From Mesorhizobium sp. (GTDB taxonomy: Bacteria; Pseudomonadota; Alphaproteobacteria; Rhizobiales; Rhizobiaceae), in NCBI RefSeq assembly GCF_023954305.1, contig NZ_JAMLIG010000001.1, forward strand, positions 3,244,001-3,308,000: a DNA stretch of 64,000 bases, written 5' to 3'. Numbering within the stretch: the first letter of the stretch is position 1; each line of letters starts with the position of its first letter. Both the position numbers and the translations under genes were made by a program. The notes under the pieces are model-generated. The model saw only the letters and a list, made by a program, of their open reading frames with translations, made no database searches and was not told the origin of the DNA. Shown piece after piece: positions 25,389 to 32,867 of the stretch.

Positions 25389-25390
25389 GG

Positions 25391-27583
25391 CTACCTGTCG
25401 AGATCGCGGGGGTTCCAGCGTGCGAGGAGCGCGGAGTTCGTTACCACGGAGACCGACGAGAACGCCATCGCCGCTCCCGCCAGGATCGGCGAGAGCATGC
25501 CGAATGCCGCGAGCGGAATACCGATGACGTTGTAGAGGAAAGCCCAGACGAGATTGTGCGTGATCGTGCGCCGCGTCCGCCGCGCGATGTCCAGCGCGGC
25601 GGGCACCAGCCGCAGGTCCGGCCGCATCAGCGTGATCGCCGCCGCCTCGCGGGCGACGTCGGTGCCCGACGACATGGCGATGCCGAGCCCGGCGGCGGCA
25701 AGCGCCGGCGCATCGTTCAGTCCGTCGCCGACAAAGGCGATGGATTTCGGCTCGTCGGCCAGGCCGCGCAGGGACTCGGTCTTGTCCTCCGGGAGCAGCG
25801 AAGCGCGATAGTCGGCGAGGCCGATGTCGGCGGCGATGGCGCGAGCGGCGTCCTCGTTGTCGCCGGTGAGCATGACGGTGCGGACGTCCTCGGCGGCCAG
25901 CGCCCGCAGCGCCGCCGCCGCCTCCGGGCGGGGACGGTCGGCGAACAGGATTGCGCCGCTCAATTCACCATCGACGGCGACGAAGGACAGCGTACCGACC
26001 CCCTCGAAGCGTGCCTTGAGGGCATCGACCCGATTCTGCGGGATGCCGAGTTCGCTCATCATCCGCGCATTGCCGACGGCGACCGACGCAGCGGCGACGG
26101 TTCCGCTCATGCCCTTGCCGCGCGTAGCGGAAACGCCCGTAGCCGTCATCTCGGCTCCTGGCTCCGACTGGGCCCGTGCGACCAGGGCGCGGGCGAGGGG
26201 GTGCTCGCTGCGCGCTTCTATCGCCGCCGCCTTGCGCAGCAGCGCGGCAGTGTCGCCGTCCGCGGCGACGACCTCGACCACTTCCGGGTGACCGATCGTC
26301 AGCGTGCCGGTCTTGTCGAAGGCCACGACCTTGATCGCCTCGGCCTTTTCCAGCGTCGCGACATCGCGAATGAGGATGCCGGCCTTTGCCGCCGCACCCG
26401 TCCCGGCGACGAGCGCCGTCGGCGTGGCGAGACCGAGCGCACAGGGACAGGCGATGACGAGCACCGCGATCGCCGCGTCGAAGCCGGCGGCGAGATCGCC
26501 TGCAATCCACCAGCCGAGGAAGGTCAGCGCCGCGACGGCGATGATGACCGGAACGAATACCGCCGAGATGCGGTCGACCAGGCGCTGTACCGGCGCCTCG
26601 GACAGCTGTGCGTCCTCGACCAGTTGCGCCATGCGCGCGAGCCGCGTGTCGGCTCCGACGGCCGAGACGCGCACCTCCAGAACGCCGTCGCCGTTGACGG
26701 TGCCGGTGATGACCGGGGCACCTTCGGACTTGTCCACGGGGAGGCTCTCGCCGGTGACCAGCGATTCGTCGAGGCTCGACGCGCCGGCGACGATGACACC
26801 GTCGGCGGGGACGCGCGCACCGGGCCGCACGAAGACGACGTCGCCGGGCGAGAGGTCACCCGAGGCGACGATCTCGGTTCCGGACGCAGTCTTCCGCTCG
26901 GCCTGAGGCGGCTGGAGCCTGCCGAGCGCGGCAAGTGCTGCCGACGCGCCCTGCCTGGCGCGGGCCTCCAGGTATTTGCCGAGCATGATCAGGGTCAACA
27001 CGACCGCCGCGGCCTCGAAATAGAGGTGGCCGTGGACGTTGCCGGTCCACACCATCCACAGCGAATAGAAATAGGCGGCCGAGGTGCCGAGCGAGACGAG
27101 CACGGCCATGTTGGCGCCGCCGCCGCGCAGCGCCGCCCAGGCTTCGCGGTAGAAGCGGCTTCCCGAGATGATCATCACGCCGGTGGCAAGTGCTGCCTGA
27201 GTCCAGGGGCCGATCCAGGCATGCCCGGTCCCCAGCATCATCGGCAGCATGCCGACGACCAGGGGGATCGAGAGCAGCGCCGAGACAGCGAAACGGACGA
27301 GCGTCTGGCGTTCCTCGGCGCGCCGCGCCGCCTCCCGCGCCTCGTCGGCCTTGCGCTGCGCCGCGCGGTCGTCCGGGCGTAGCGTCGCGCCATAGCCGGC
27401 GCGTTCGACCGCCGCGATCAGCTTCGCCGCGTCGATGTCGCCGTCGATCTCGAGGCTGGCGCGTTCCAGCGGAAGATTGACGTCCGCGCGGCTCACGCCG
27501 TCGACGCGCGACAACACCTTCTCGACGCGTGACGAGCACGCGGCACAGGTCATGCCCGTGATGTCGAGCGCTACCTTGGTCAT
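25391..27583 (-). CDS. copA: Copper-exporting P-type ATPase CopA
   Basis: A P1B-type ATPase that pumps Cu(I) out of the cytoplasm. The 730-residue protein begins with one heavy-metal-binding domain (ITGMTCAACSSRVEKVL), then eight membrane helices with the metal-binding CPC in VIACPCALGLATPTALV. The actuator motif is TGES, phosphorylation loop FDKTGTLT, the SEHPLA motif identifies the P1B group, and the hinge is GDGLNDAPAL. There is a single HMA domain. copZ lies 23 bp upstream on the same strand, and both follow a CueR-type promoter. Confidence 0.95.
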   Translation of the reverse strand: MTKVALDITGMTCAACSSRVEKVLSRVDGVSRADVNLPLERASLEIDGDIDAAKLIAAVERAGYGATLRPDDRAAQRKADEAREAARRAEERQTLVRFAVSALLSIPLVVGMLPMMLGTGHAWIGPWTQAALATGVMIISGSRFYREAWAALRGGGANMAVLVSLGTSAAYFYSLWMVWTGNVHGHLYFEAAAVVLTLIMLGKYLEARARQGASAALAALGRLQPPQAERKTASGTEIVASGDLSPGDVVFVRPGARVPADGVIVAGASSLDESLVTGESLPVDKSEGAPVITGTVNGDGVLEVRVSAVGADTRLARMAQLVEDAQLSEAPVQRLVDRISAVFVPVIIAVAALTFLGWWIAGDLAAGFDAAIAVLVIACPCALGLATPTALVAGTGAAAKAGILIRDVATLEKAEAIKVVAFDKTGTLTIGHPEVVEVVAADGDTAALLRKAAAIEARSEHPLARALVARAQSEPGAEMTATGVSATRGKGMSGTVAAASVAVGNARMMSELGIPQNRVDALKARFEGVGTLSFVAVDGELSGAILFADRPRPEAAAALRALAAEDVRTVMLTGDNEDAARAIAADIGLADYRASLLPEDKTESLRGLADEPKSIAFVGDGLNDAPALAAAGLGIAMSSGTDVAREAAAITLMRPDLRLVPAALDIARRTRRTITHNLVWAFLYNVIGIPLAAFGMLSPILAGAAMAFSSVSVVTNSALLARWNPRDLDR

Positions 27584-27606
27584 GGATTCCTCGCTTGGCG
27601 GGAGGT

Positions 27607-27822
27607 TCAGCCCGCGAGGCGGGCGTCGTAGCCGGCGTCTTCGACCGCGGTGAGGAAGCGGGCCGGGTCGGCGCCGCTTTCGGTCTCGATCAGCGCCTCG
27701 GCCTTGGCGAGGTCGACCTTCGCCGATTTCAGGCCGGCGACGCCTGACAGAGCCTTCTCGACCGAGCGGACGCAGCCGCCGCAGGTCATGCCTTCGATCT
27801 TCAATGTGAATTGCATGGTCAT
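27607..27822 (-). CDS. copZ: Copper chaperone CopZ-like (single HMA domain)
   Basis: A 71-residue cytoplasmic copper carrier consisting of a single HMA fold. The copper ligands are in EGMTCGGCVRSVEKAL, with the usual ferredoxin-like continuation ALIETESGADPARFLTAVED. It hands Cu(I) to the CopA N-terminal domain. It starts 17 bp downstream of a CueR-type -10 element and is the first gene of the copZ-copA operon, which makes it copper-inducible by inference. Confidence 0.92.
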   Translation of the reverse strand: MTMQFTLKIEGMTCGGCVRSVEKALSGVAGLKSAKVDLAKAEALIETESGADPARFLTAVEDAGYDARLAG

Positions 27823-27838
27823 GTCTCCAGTTGGAGTG

Positions 27839-27869
27839 GAGATAGGGCTTCCAGTCGATGGAAGGTCAA
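27839..27869 (-). promoter_or_regulatory. CueR-type (MerR family) promoter of copZ-copA
   Basis: On the minus strand, TTGACC (27869-27864) and TATCTC (27844-27839) are separated by 19 bp, the over-long spacer typical of MerR-family promoters. Between them lies the inverted repeat CCTTCCATCGACTGGAAG, very close to the known CueR operator (ACCTTCC-N-GGAAGG). The site is 17 bp upstream of the copZ start. No cueR gene is in the window, so the regulator must be encoded elsewhere. Confidence 0.85.
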
Positions 27870-27901
27870 GGGCGCCGGAAAAGAAATATCCGGGCTCTCC
27901 G

Positions 27902-28663
27902 TCAGCCCAGCGCGGCGCGAGCTTCCTTGGCCATTTCGACCAGCTTCAGATGCGCGTCGCGCGGGGCGGCGAGCGGCTGCTCGAAGAAGATGCGCAGCAC
28001 TGTGTCGCCGAGCGCGAGGTCGATGCCGTCTGGGTCGAGGCCCGTCATGCGCCAGTCGCCTTCCCCGGCACCGGCGAAATGCCTCGCGTAGCGCGCGACC
28101 GCGTCGGCATGGTCCTGGTTCATGTGGTCGAGGGCGGATTGCTCCGAAAGGGCGAAGTCGGCAATGGGGCCTGACGAGAGCAGGTCCTCACGAGTCAGGA
28201 GGTAGGCCTTGCCGAAGCCGCCGTTCAGGCTCGCCCTGTCGATCTCGAGCCGAAAGAAGGCGAAGTCGCCGAGGCCGACATAGAGCTTCGCCTTCGGGTT
28301 CTTGTTCAGGTAGCGCCGTTCGGCGCGCGCCCAGTCGCTCGTATCGCGCTCGAGGCGCTGCGCCCGGCAGGCGAGGGAAATGCGGGGATGCGCCAGCGGA
28401 TCGCCTTTGCCGACTTCCCCCAACAGCAGCGAGCAGCGCGGATTGGCGACGATGGCGGCGGTATGGGCGGAGAGACCGGAGACGAGGATCAGCGGGCAGC
28501 CATCCGTGTCGGTCGCCACCCCGACGCGGCTCGCCAGCGGCGCGCCGCTCCCGGGTTCGATCGCCGCCAGCGCGCCGTAGCGCGAGGCGCGCAGCAGGGT
28601 CTTGGCAAGGCGGATGGCGTCGGCGTCGGTTTCCCGGATCACGTCCTTCGGCTTGTCGTTCAT
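27902..28663 (-). CDS. HugZ family heme-utilisation / pyridoxamine-oxidase-like protein
   Basis: A split-barrel flavin/heme-binding protein of 253 residues. The N-terminal PNPOx-like barrel (SRYGALAAIEPGSGAPLASR) is followed by a C-terminal DUF2470 domain with the histidine-rich helix ALDHMNQDHADAVARYARHF, which in HugZ coordinates heme. The ATG at 28663 (MNDKPKD) is preferred over one 12 bases earlier. Homologues break down or handle heme in iron acquisition. No heme transporter is adjacent. Downstream of it lies the copper operon promoter, read in the same direction. Confidence 0.82.
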   Translation of the reverse strand: MNDKPKDVIRETDADAIRLAKTLLRASRYGALAAIEPGSGAPLASRVGVATDTDGCPLILVSGLSAHTAAIVANPRCSLLLGEVGKGDPLAHPRISLACRAQRLERDTSDWARAERRYLNKNPKAKLYVGLGDFAFFRLEIDRASLNGGFGKAYLLTREDLLSSGPIADFALSEQSALDHMNQDHADAVARYARHFAGAGEGDWRMTGLDPDGIDLALGDTVLRIFFEQPLAAPRDAHLKLVEMAKEARAALG

Positions 28664-28731
28664 CGCGCCCCGCAAGAAATCCTGACTTCTACGCTCCTCT
28701 TATTTCACAATCGGACGCCTTCGCAAGACGC

Positions 28732-29493
28732 CTATTTCGGCGCCATGCGGATCGCGCCGTCGAGGCGGATCACTTCGCCGTTCAGCATCTGGTTCTCAAC
28801 GATGTGGACGGCGAGCGCGCCGTATTCGGCCGGTTCACCGAGGCGGGGCGGGAAGGGCACCTGCTTGCCGAGCGAATCCTGCGCCTCCTGCGGCAGGCCG
28901 GCGAGCATCGGCGTCTTGAAGATTCCCGGCGCGATGGTCATGACGCGGATGCCGGCACGGGCAAGGTCGCGCGCCACCGGCAGGGTCATGCCGACGATGC
29001 CGCCCTTCGACGAGGAATAGGCGGCCTGACCGATCTGGCCGTCATAGGCGGCGACGGAGGCCGTGTTGATGATCACGCCGCGCTCGCCGCCCTCCAGCGG
29101 ATCGAGCGTCTCGGCGCGCACCGCCATCAGGCGGATCATGTTGAACGAGCCGATGAGGTTGACTTCGATCACCTTGCGGTAGACGTCGAGCGAATGGGCG
29201 CCCTCCTTCGAGGTCGTCTTGGCGGCGATGCCTATGCCGGCGCAGTTGACGAGGATGCGCGGCTTGCCAAGCTTGTCGTCGACCTCGGCAAACGCCTTCT
29301 CGCCGCCCTCGGCGCTCGACACGTCGCACCTCACCGCGATGCCGCCGATGTCGGCCGCCACCTTCTGGGCGCGCTCCATGCCGACGTCGAAGATCGCGAC
29401 CTTGGCACCCTTGGCCGCGAGTGCGCGCGCCGTCGCCTCGCCGAGCCCGGAGCCGCCGCCGGTGACGATCGCGACCTGTCCTGATGGGTTCAT
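28732..29493 (-). CDS. SDR family 3-hydroxyacyl-CoA / short-chain dehydrogenase
   Basis: A classical short-chain dehydrogenase/reductase of 253 residues that resembles type-II 3-hydroxyacyl-CoA dehydrogenases. The NAD-binding motif is TGGGSGLGEA, the structural motif NCAGIG, and the active site reads YSSSKGG, with a serine in NTASVAAYDG. The C-terminal segment FPPRLGEPAEYGALAVHIVE is typical of HSD17B10-like enzymes, which oxidise 3-hydroxyacyl-CoA in beta-oxidation or isoleucine breakdown. It stands alone, divergent from the FAD oxidoreductase gene. Confidence 0.85.
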   Translation of the reverse strand: MNPSGQVAIVTGGGSGLGEATARALAAKGAKVAIFDVGMERAQKVAADIGGIAVRCDVSSAEGGEKAFAEVDDKLGKPRILVNCAGIGIAAKTTSKEGAHSLDVYRKVIEVNLIGSFNMIRLMAVRAETLDPLEGGERGVIINTASVAAYDGQIGQAAYSSSKGGIVGMTLPVARDLARAGIRVMTIAPGIFKTPMLAGLPQEAQDSLGKQVPFPPRLGEPAEYGALAVHIVENQMLNGEVIRLDGAIRMAPK

Positions 29494-29680
29494 GCCTGTT
29501 CTCCTCCGTGAGCTTCAATGTCCGCGCCATGCCTATCGATCCGCGCTGCCCGGTGCAACATGTCCAAACGACGCGATGGCGGGACGCCCCGCCGCTTCCG
29601 GTTGCTCCGGGTTTTGCCCGCCGCCATTTCCCGGTTACATCGCGCTGCGACACCGGCGTCGATTCTGATTGGGGGAATGC

Positions 29681-31303
29681 ATGGCGCAACCAGCGAAACG
29701 TTTCCGGATGTCCAGGAGGGCGCTTCTGGGCCTCGCGATCGTCGGCGGCGGCGTGGCCTGGGCGGGCGCGACCACCGCGCGGCTGATGCGGGCGCCGTCG
29801 GGCGCGAAGGACGCGGGACGGATCGCCGACCTGGATGGCGTGGCGCTGGCGCAGGAGCCGAACTTCGACAATCCCTATTACGATCCGTCGCTGCCCTGGG
29901 TCTCGGAAGGCGGCACGATCAACGACGTCAGCGCGTTGTCGCGCACGCCCGTCTATGGCGTCGTCAAGGTCGCCGAGGAGAAGCATGTCTCGGACGCGCT
30001 CGCCTTCGCCCGCGCCAACAACCTGTCGATCTCGCTTTCCGCCGTGCGCCATTCGATGGGCGGGCAGGCCTTCGACGACCACGCCATCGTGCTCGACATG
30101 ATGGGGCTGAATTCGATCGCGGTCGACGAAGGCGCGATGACCGTGACGGTCGGGCCCGGCGCCACCTGGCACGACATCCAGAACAAGCTGCATCCCCGCT
30201 TCGCCGTGAAGGCGATGCAATCGACCGACATCTTCTCCGTCGGCGGCTCGATCTCTGTCAACGCCCACGGCATGGACCACCAGGCGGGCTCTATCGTCGG
30301 CTCGGTGAAGTCGCTGGAGGTGATGCTGGCCGACGGAACGAAGGTGACGTGCTCTCCGACCGAGAACGCCGACCTGTTCCGGCAAGTGGTCGGCGGCTAC
30401 GGCCTGTTCGGCGTGGTGTTGAAGGCGACGCTGGAGATTGTGCCGAACACCGTCTACCATACCTCGCGCGCGATCATCCGTTCGGACGACTTCCCAAAAC
30501 TGTTCGAGACCGAAATGGTCGGAGACAAGGATCTCGGCCTGTTCTACGGCCACCTGTCGACTGCCCGGTCGAACTTTCTCGAAGACATGATCGTCTATCG
30601 CTACGACAAGGTGGCGGAGACCGCTCCCGCCGACATGGGGCCGCTCGCCGCGCCGGGCATGGTCGGCGTCAAGCGGCTGATCATGAACCTCGCCAAGCGC
30701 GGGGAGATCTTCCAGTCGTTCAAGTGGTATATGGAAAAGGAACTCGAGCCGGAGTTCGAGAGCTGCACCGTGCCGCGCACCGCGGCAATGGGCGAGGGCG
30801 AGGCCTGCCTCGTCTCGCGCAACAATCCGATGCACGATTCGGTGCCCTATCTCTTCAACCATCTGCGGGAAGAGACCGACATCCTGCACGAGTATTTCTT
30901 CCCGCGGGCGGAATATAACGCCTTCATCGCCGGCGCCCGCGAGATCCTGCGCAGGAGCGAGCTGCCGCTGCTCAACGCCTCGATCCGCGTCGTGCATGCG
31001 GAGGACACGGCGCTGACCTACGCGAAGGAAGACGCCTTCTCGCTCGTCCTCTACATCAACCAGAAGACCGACGAGGACGGCAATGTGAAGATGCGGGCGC
31101 TGACACGCGAGCTGGTCGACCTGACACTGAGGCACCGCGGCCGCTTCTTCCTGCCCTACCAGCTGCATTACACGCGGGCGCAGCTGATGGCGGCCTATCC
31201 GGAACTGCCGGTCTTCCTGGCGAAGAAGCGGGAGTACGATCCGCGCGAGCTGTTCACGTCGACGTTCTATCGGGGATTGAAGGCGGCGGCAGGCATGGCA
31301 TAG
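29681..31303 (+). CDS. FAD-binding oxidoreductase with twin-arginine type N-terminus
   Basis: A 540-residue oxidoreductase with a PCMH-type FAD domain (FAD_binding_4; SAVRHSMGGQAFDDHAIVLD and VTVGPGATWHDIQ). The N-terminus RMSRRALLGLAIVGGGVAWA matches a Tat signal or a membrane anchor, which suggests export of a folded flavoprotein. The C-terminal half is not one I can assign to a substrate class. The ATG at 29681 follows GGGGGAATGC. A TTG four codons earlier is less likely. The GNAT gene overlaps its stop codon, so the two are probably co-expressed. Confidence 0.82.
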   Translation: MAQPAKRFRMSRRALLGLAIVGGGVAWAGATTARLMRAPSGAKDAGRIADLDGVALAQEPNFDNPYYDPSLPWVSEGGTINDVSALSRTPVYGVVKVAEEKHVSDALAFARANNLSISLSAVRHSMGGQAFDDHAIVLDMMGLNSIAVDEGAMTVTVGPGATWHDIQNKLHPRFAVKAMQSTDIFSVGGSISVNAHGMDHQAGSIVGSVKSLEVMLADGTKVTCSPTENADLFRQVVGGYGLFGVVLKATLEIVPNTVYHTSRAIIRSDDFPKLFETEMVGDKDLGLFYGHLSTARSNFLEDMIVYRYDKVAETAPADMGPLAAPGMVGVKRLIMNLAKRGEIFQSFKWYMEKELEPEFESCTVPRTAAMGEGEACLVSRNNPMHDSVPYLFNHLREETDILHEYFFPRAEYNAFIAGAREILRRSELPLLNASIRVVHAEDTALTYAKEDAFSLVLYINQKTDEDGNVKMRALTRELVDLTLRHRGRFFLPYQLHYTRAQLMAAYPELPVFLAKKREYDPRELFTSTFYRGLKAAAGMA

Positions 31304-32124
31304 TGGGCGCAACAACGCCGCGAGGTGTCCGGATGTCTGGTTTTTTCGGAACGGATGCACAGATCGACTTGCAGCGCCTGACGCTGGAGAAGCGGGCGCT
31401 GATCGACGAGACCCCCGGCCTCTACAATGCGGGACGCTTCTACGGTGCGGACGACCCGGACCGCATCGGATGGGATGGCATCGACGCGATCCTGCGCGAG
31501 CAGGGAATGCTCGGGTTCAGGATGATCTCGCCCGCGCAGCGCAGCGCCTATTCCCCGGGCCTTGCCGAACGAGGATACCGCTTCGACACCTGGGACACGA
31601 TGATCGCGGACCGCGAGACGATGCGTCCTAAGATCGACGCGATCCTGGCGAACGGGCTGCCCGACGGCCTCGTGCTTGCGCCGGCGCTGACCGAGGCCGA
31701 AGGCGCTGCCACCCGGCGCGTCCAGCAGTTCGTTTCGAACGCCGGGATCGTGCCCTTTCCCGGGGCGCTGCTGATCGAGGGGCACGGCCAGGCAAGCGTG
31801 ATCATCGCTGACCGGGACGGCAATCCGATTGCCTTCGCGCATGGCTGCTTCCCGCACAATCGCTTCAGCCCGCACCAAAGGAGCGCATGGGTCGGACTGG
31901 TCGCGGTCGATCCGAAGGCGCGGGGGCTCGGGCTCGGGAAGATCGTCAACGCACTGGCGATCCGGCGGATGGTGGACGAGTTCGGCGCCGAACGAGTCTA
32001 CGAACTCGTGTCGCCGTCGAACGAAGCCTCGCGCCGGATGGTCGAGGCTTGCGGGCCGACGGTCGACGCCACGCTGCTCTGCGGCTCCGTCGTGCCCGAC
32101 GGCGCCCAGCGCTTCACGCGCTGA
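31303..32124 (+). CDS. GNAT family N-acetyltransferase
   Basis: An acetyl-CoA-dependent acyltransferase of 273 residues (or 263 if it starts at the ATG at 31333). The C-terminal half has the GNAT acetyl-CoA motif VGLVAVDPKARGLGLGKIVN followed by ALAIRRM. The N-terminal ~130 residues (ETPGLYNAGRFYGADDPDRI) have no domain I recognise. The GTG at 31303 overlaps the stop of the FAD oxidoreductase by one base. The substrate is unknown. Confidence 0.72.
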   Translation: MGATTPRGVRMSGFFGTDAQIDLQRLTLEKRALIDETPGLYNAGRFYGADDPDRIGWDGIDAILREQGMLGFRMISPAQRSAYSPGLAERGYRFDTWDTMIADRETMRPKIDAILANGLPDGLVLAPALTEAEGAATRRVQQFVSNAGIVPFPGALLIEGHGQASVIIADRDGNPIAFAHGCFPHNRFSPHQRSAWVGLVAVDPKARGLGLGKIVNALAIRRMVDEFGAERVYELVSPSNEASRRMVEACGPTVDATLLCGSVVPDGAQRFTR

Positions 32125-32131
32125 CGCGCGA

Positions 32132-32587
32132 TCAGAACCACTCCGGCGTCACGGCCGTCTTGAGCCAGGACATCGTGTCGAGGGCGTGCCGCGAGGCGGT
32201 GGACCAGGTGCTGCCGACCGTGTCGCGCACCGAGACGTAGCCGTTGAGCGTCTTGAAGACCGTCGTGATGCGGCCGAGCCGGTCGGTCGAGACCTCGCCC
32301 TCCTTGCCCTCGGTCACGATAGAGCTTGCGGCGAGCCGGACCTGTTGCGCCGGGGAAGGCTGGGCGGTCGGGCCCGCCGACGCCATCACCGGCGTCTCGG
32401 ACGTGTCGCGGCAGACGGCGATCACCAGCGGATAATTGTCCTGCTGCGTCACCACCCGCTTCCGGATGTCGGCCTCGCACTCCGCGACGCTCGCCCACTG
32501 CTGGTCGGCGGTGCGGATGTATTCGCACATCCTGGCGTCGCAATCGCAGCCGATCAGCGCCATTGCGACCAGACCTTCCTTGATCAT
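32132..32587 (-). CDS. Conserved hypothetical protein, cysteine-rich N-terminus
   Basis: A 151-residue protein that I do not recognise by function. It starts MIKEGLVAMALIGCDCDARM and has cysteines at 14, 16, 21, 37 and 59. LIGC could act as a lipobox, though the hydrophobic stretch is short. A central segment rich in Ala, Pro and Ser separates it from a C-terminal half (GRITTVFKTLNGYVSVRDTV). The gene stands between the GNAT gene (convergent, 7 bp) and an inverted-repeat element. Confidence 0.6.
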   Translation of the reverse strand: MIKEGLVAMALIGCDCDARMCEYIRTADQQWASVAECEADIRKRVVTQQDNYPLVIAVCRDTSETPVMASAGPTAQPSPAQQVRLAASSIVTEGKEGEVSTDRLGRITTVFKTLNGYVSVRDTVGSTWSTASRHALDTMSWLKTAVTPEWF

Positions 32588-32707
32588 GGTCCTGGTTCCC
32601 TTCTCTCACCGAAGGGATGACGGTCGATGGCGGCGCAAATTCGATCCAATCGGGGCGAACTCGCGGCGAAGTATTAAGCTTTGTTGCTGTGGCGCCAGAG
32701 CCACGAT

Positions 32708-32846
32708 CGATCAGATTGGACCGTTCTGCCGGGTGAACTAGCGCCAAATCCTTCGGTCTTCGGCTTGGCCGTGCCACCAGCACGACCTCGCCGAAGCCCT
32801 CGACCTTGGCCCGAATTCCCTCCGGCAGAACAGTTCAATCGGATCG
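32708..32846. repeat. Inverted-repeat element (25-bp arms, 139 bp)
   Basis: Two 25-bp arms at 32708-32732 and 32822-32846 are inverted copies with 22 of 25 positions matching; their shared core is GTTCTGCCGG. They enclose 89 bp that include a second GC-rich inner hairpin (CTTCGGCTTGG / GCCGAAGC). The element lies in the gap between the hypothetical gene and the 3' end of the DEAD-box gene. It has the size of a miniature inverted-repeat element, but it could also serve as a transcription terminator. No target-site duplication was identified. Confidence 0.6.
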
Positions 32847-32867
32847 GACATGACTCCAGGCCACGCC

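Noticed and set aside
25349..27382. A 677-codon plus-strand frame opposite copA
   Set aside because: It mirrors the copA coding strand. Composition is biased and no homology-like motif is present.
29042..31360. A 772-codon minus-strand frame spanning the FAD oxidoreductase and part of the SDR
   Set aside because: It reads antisense through the FAD gene and then in the wrong frame of the SDR. No supporting features.
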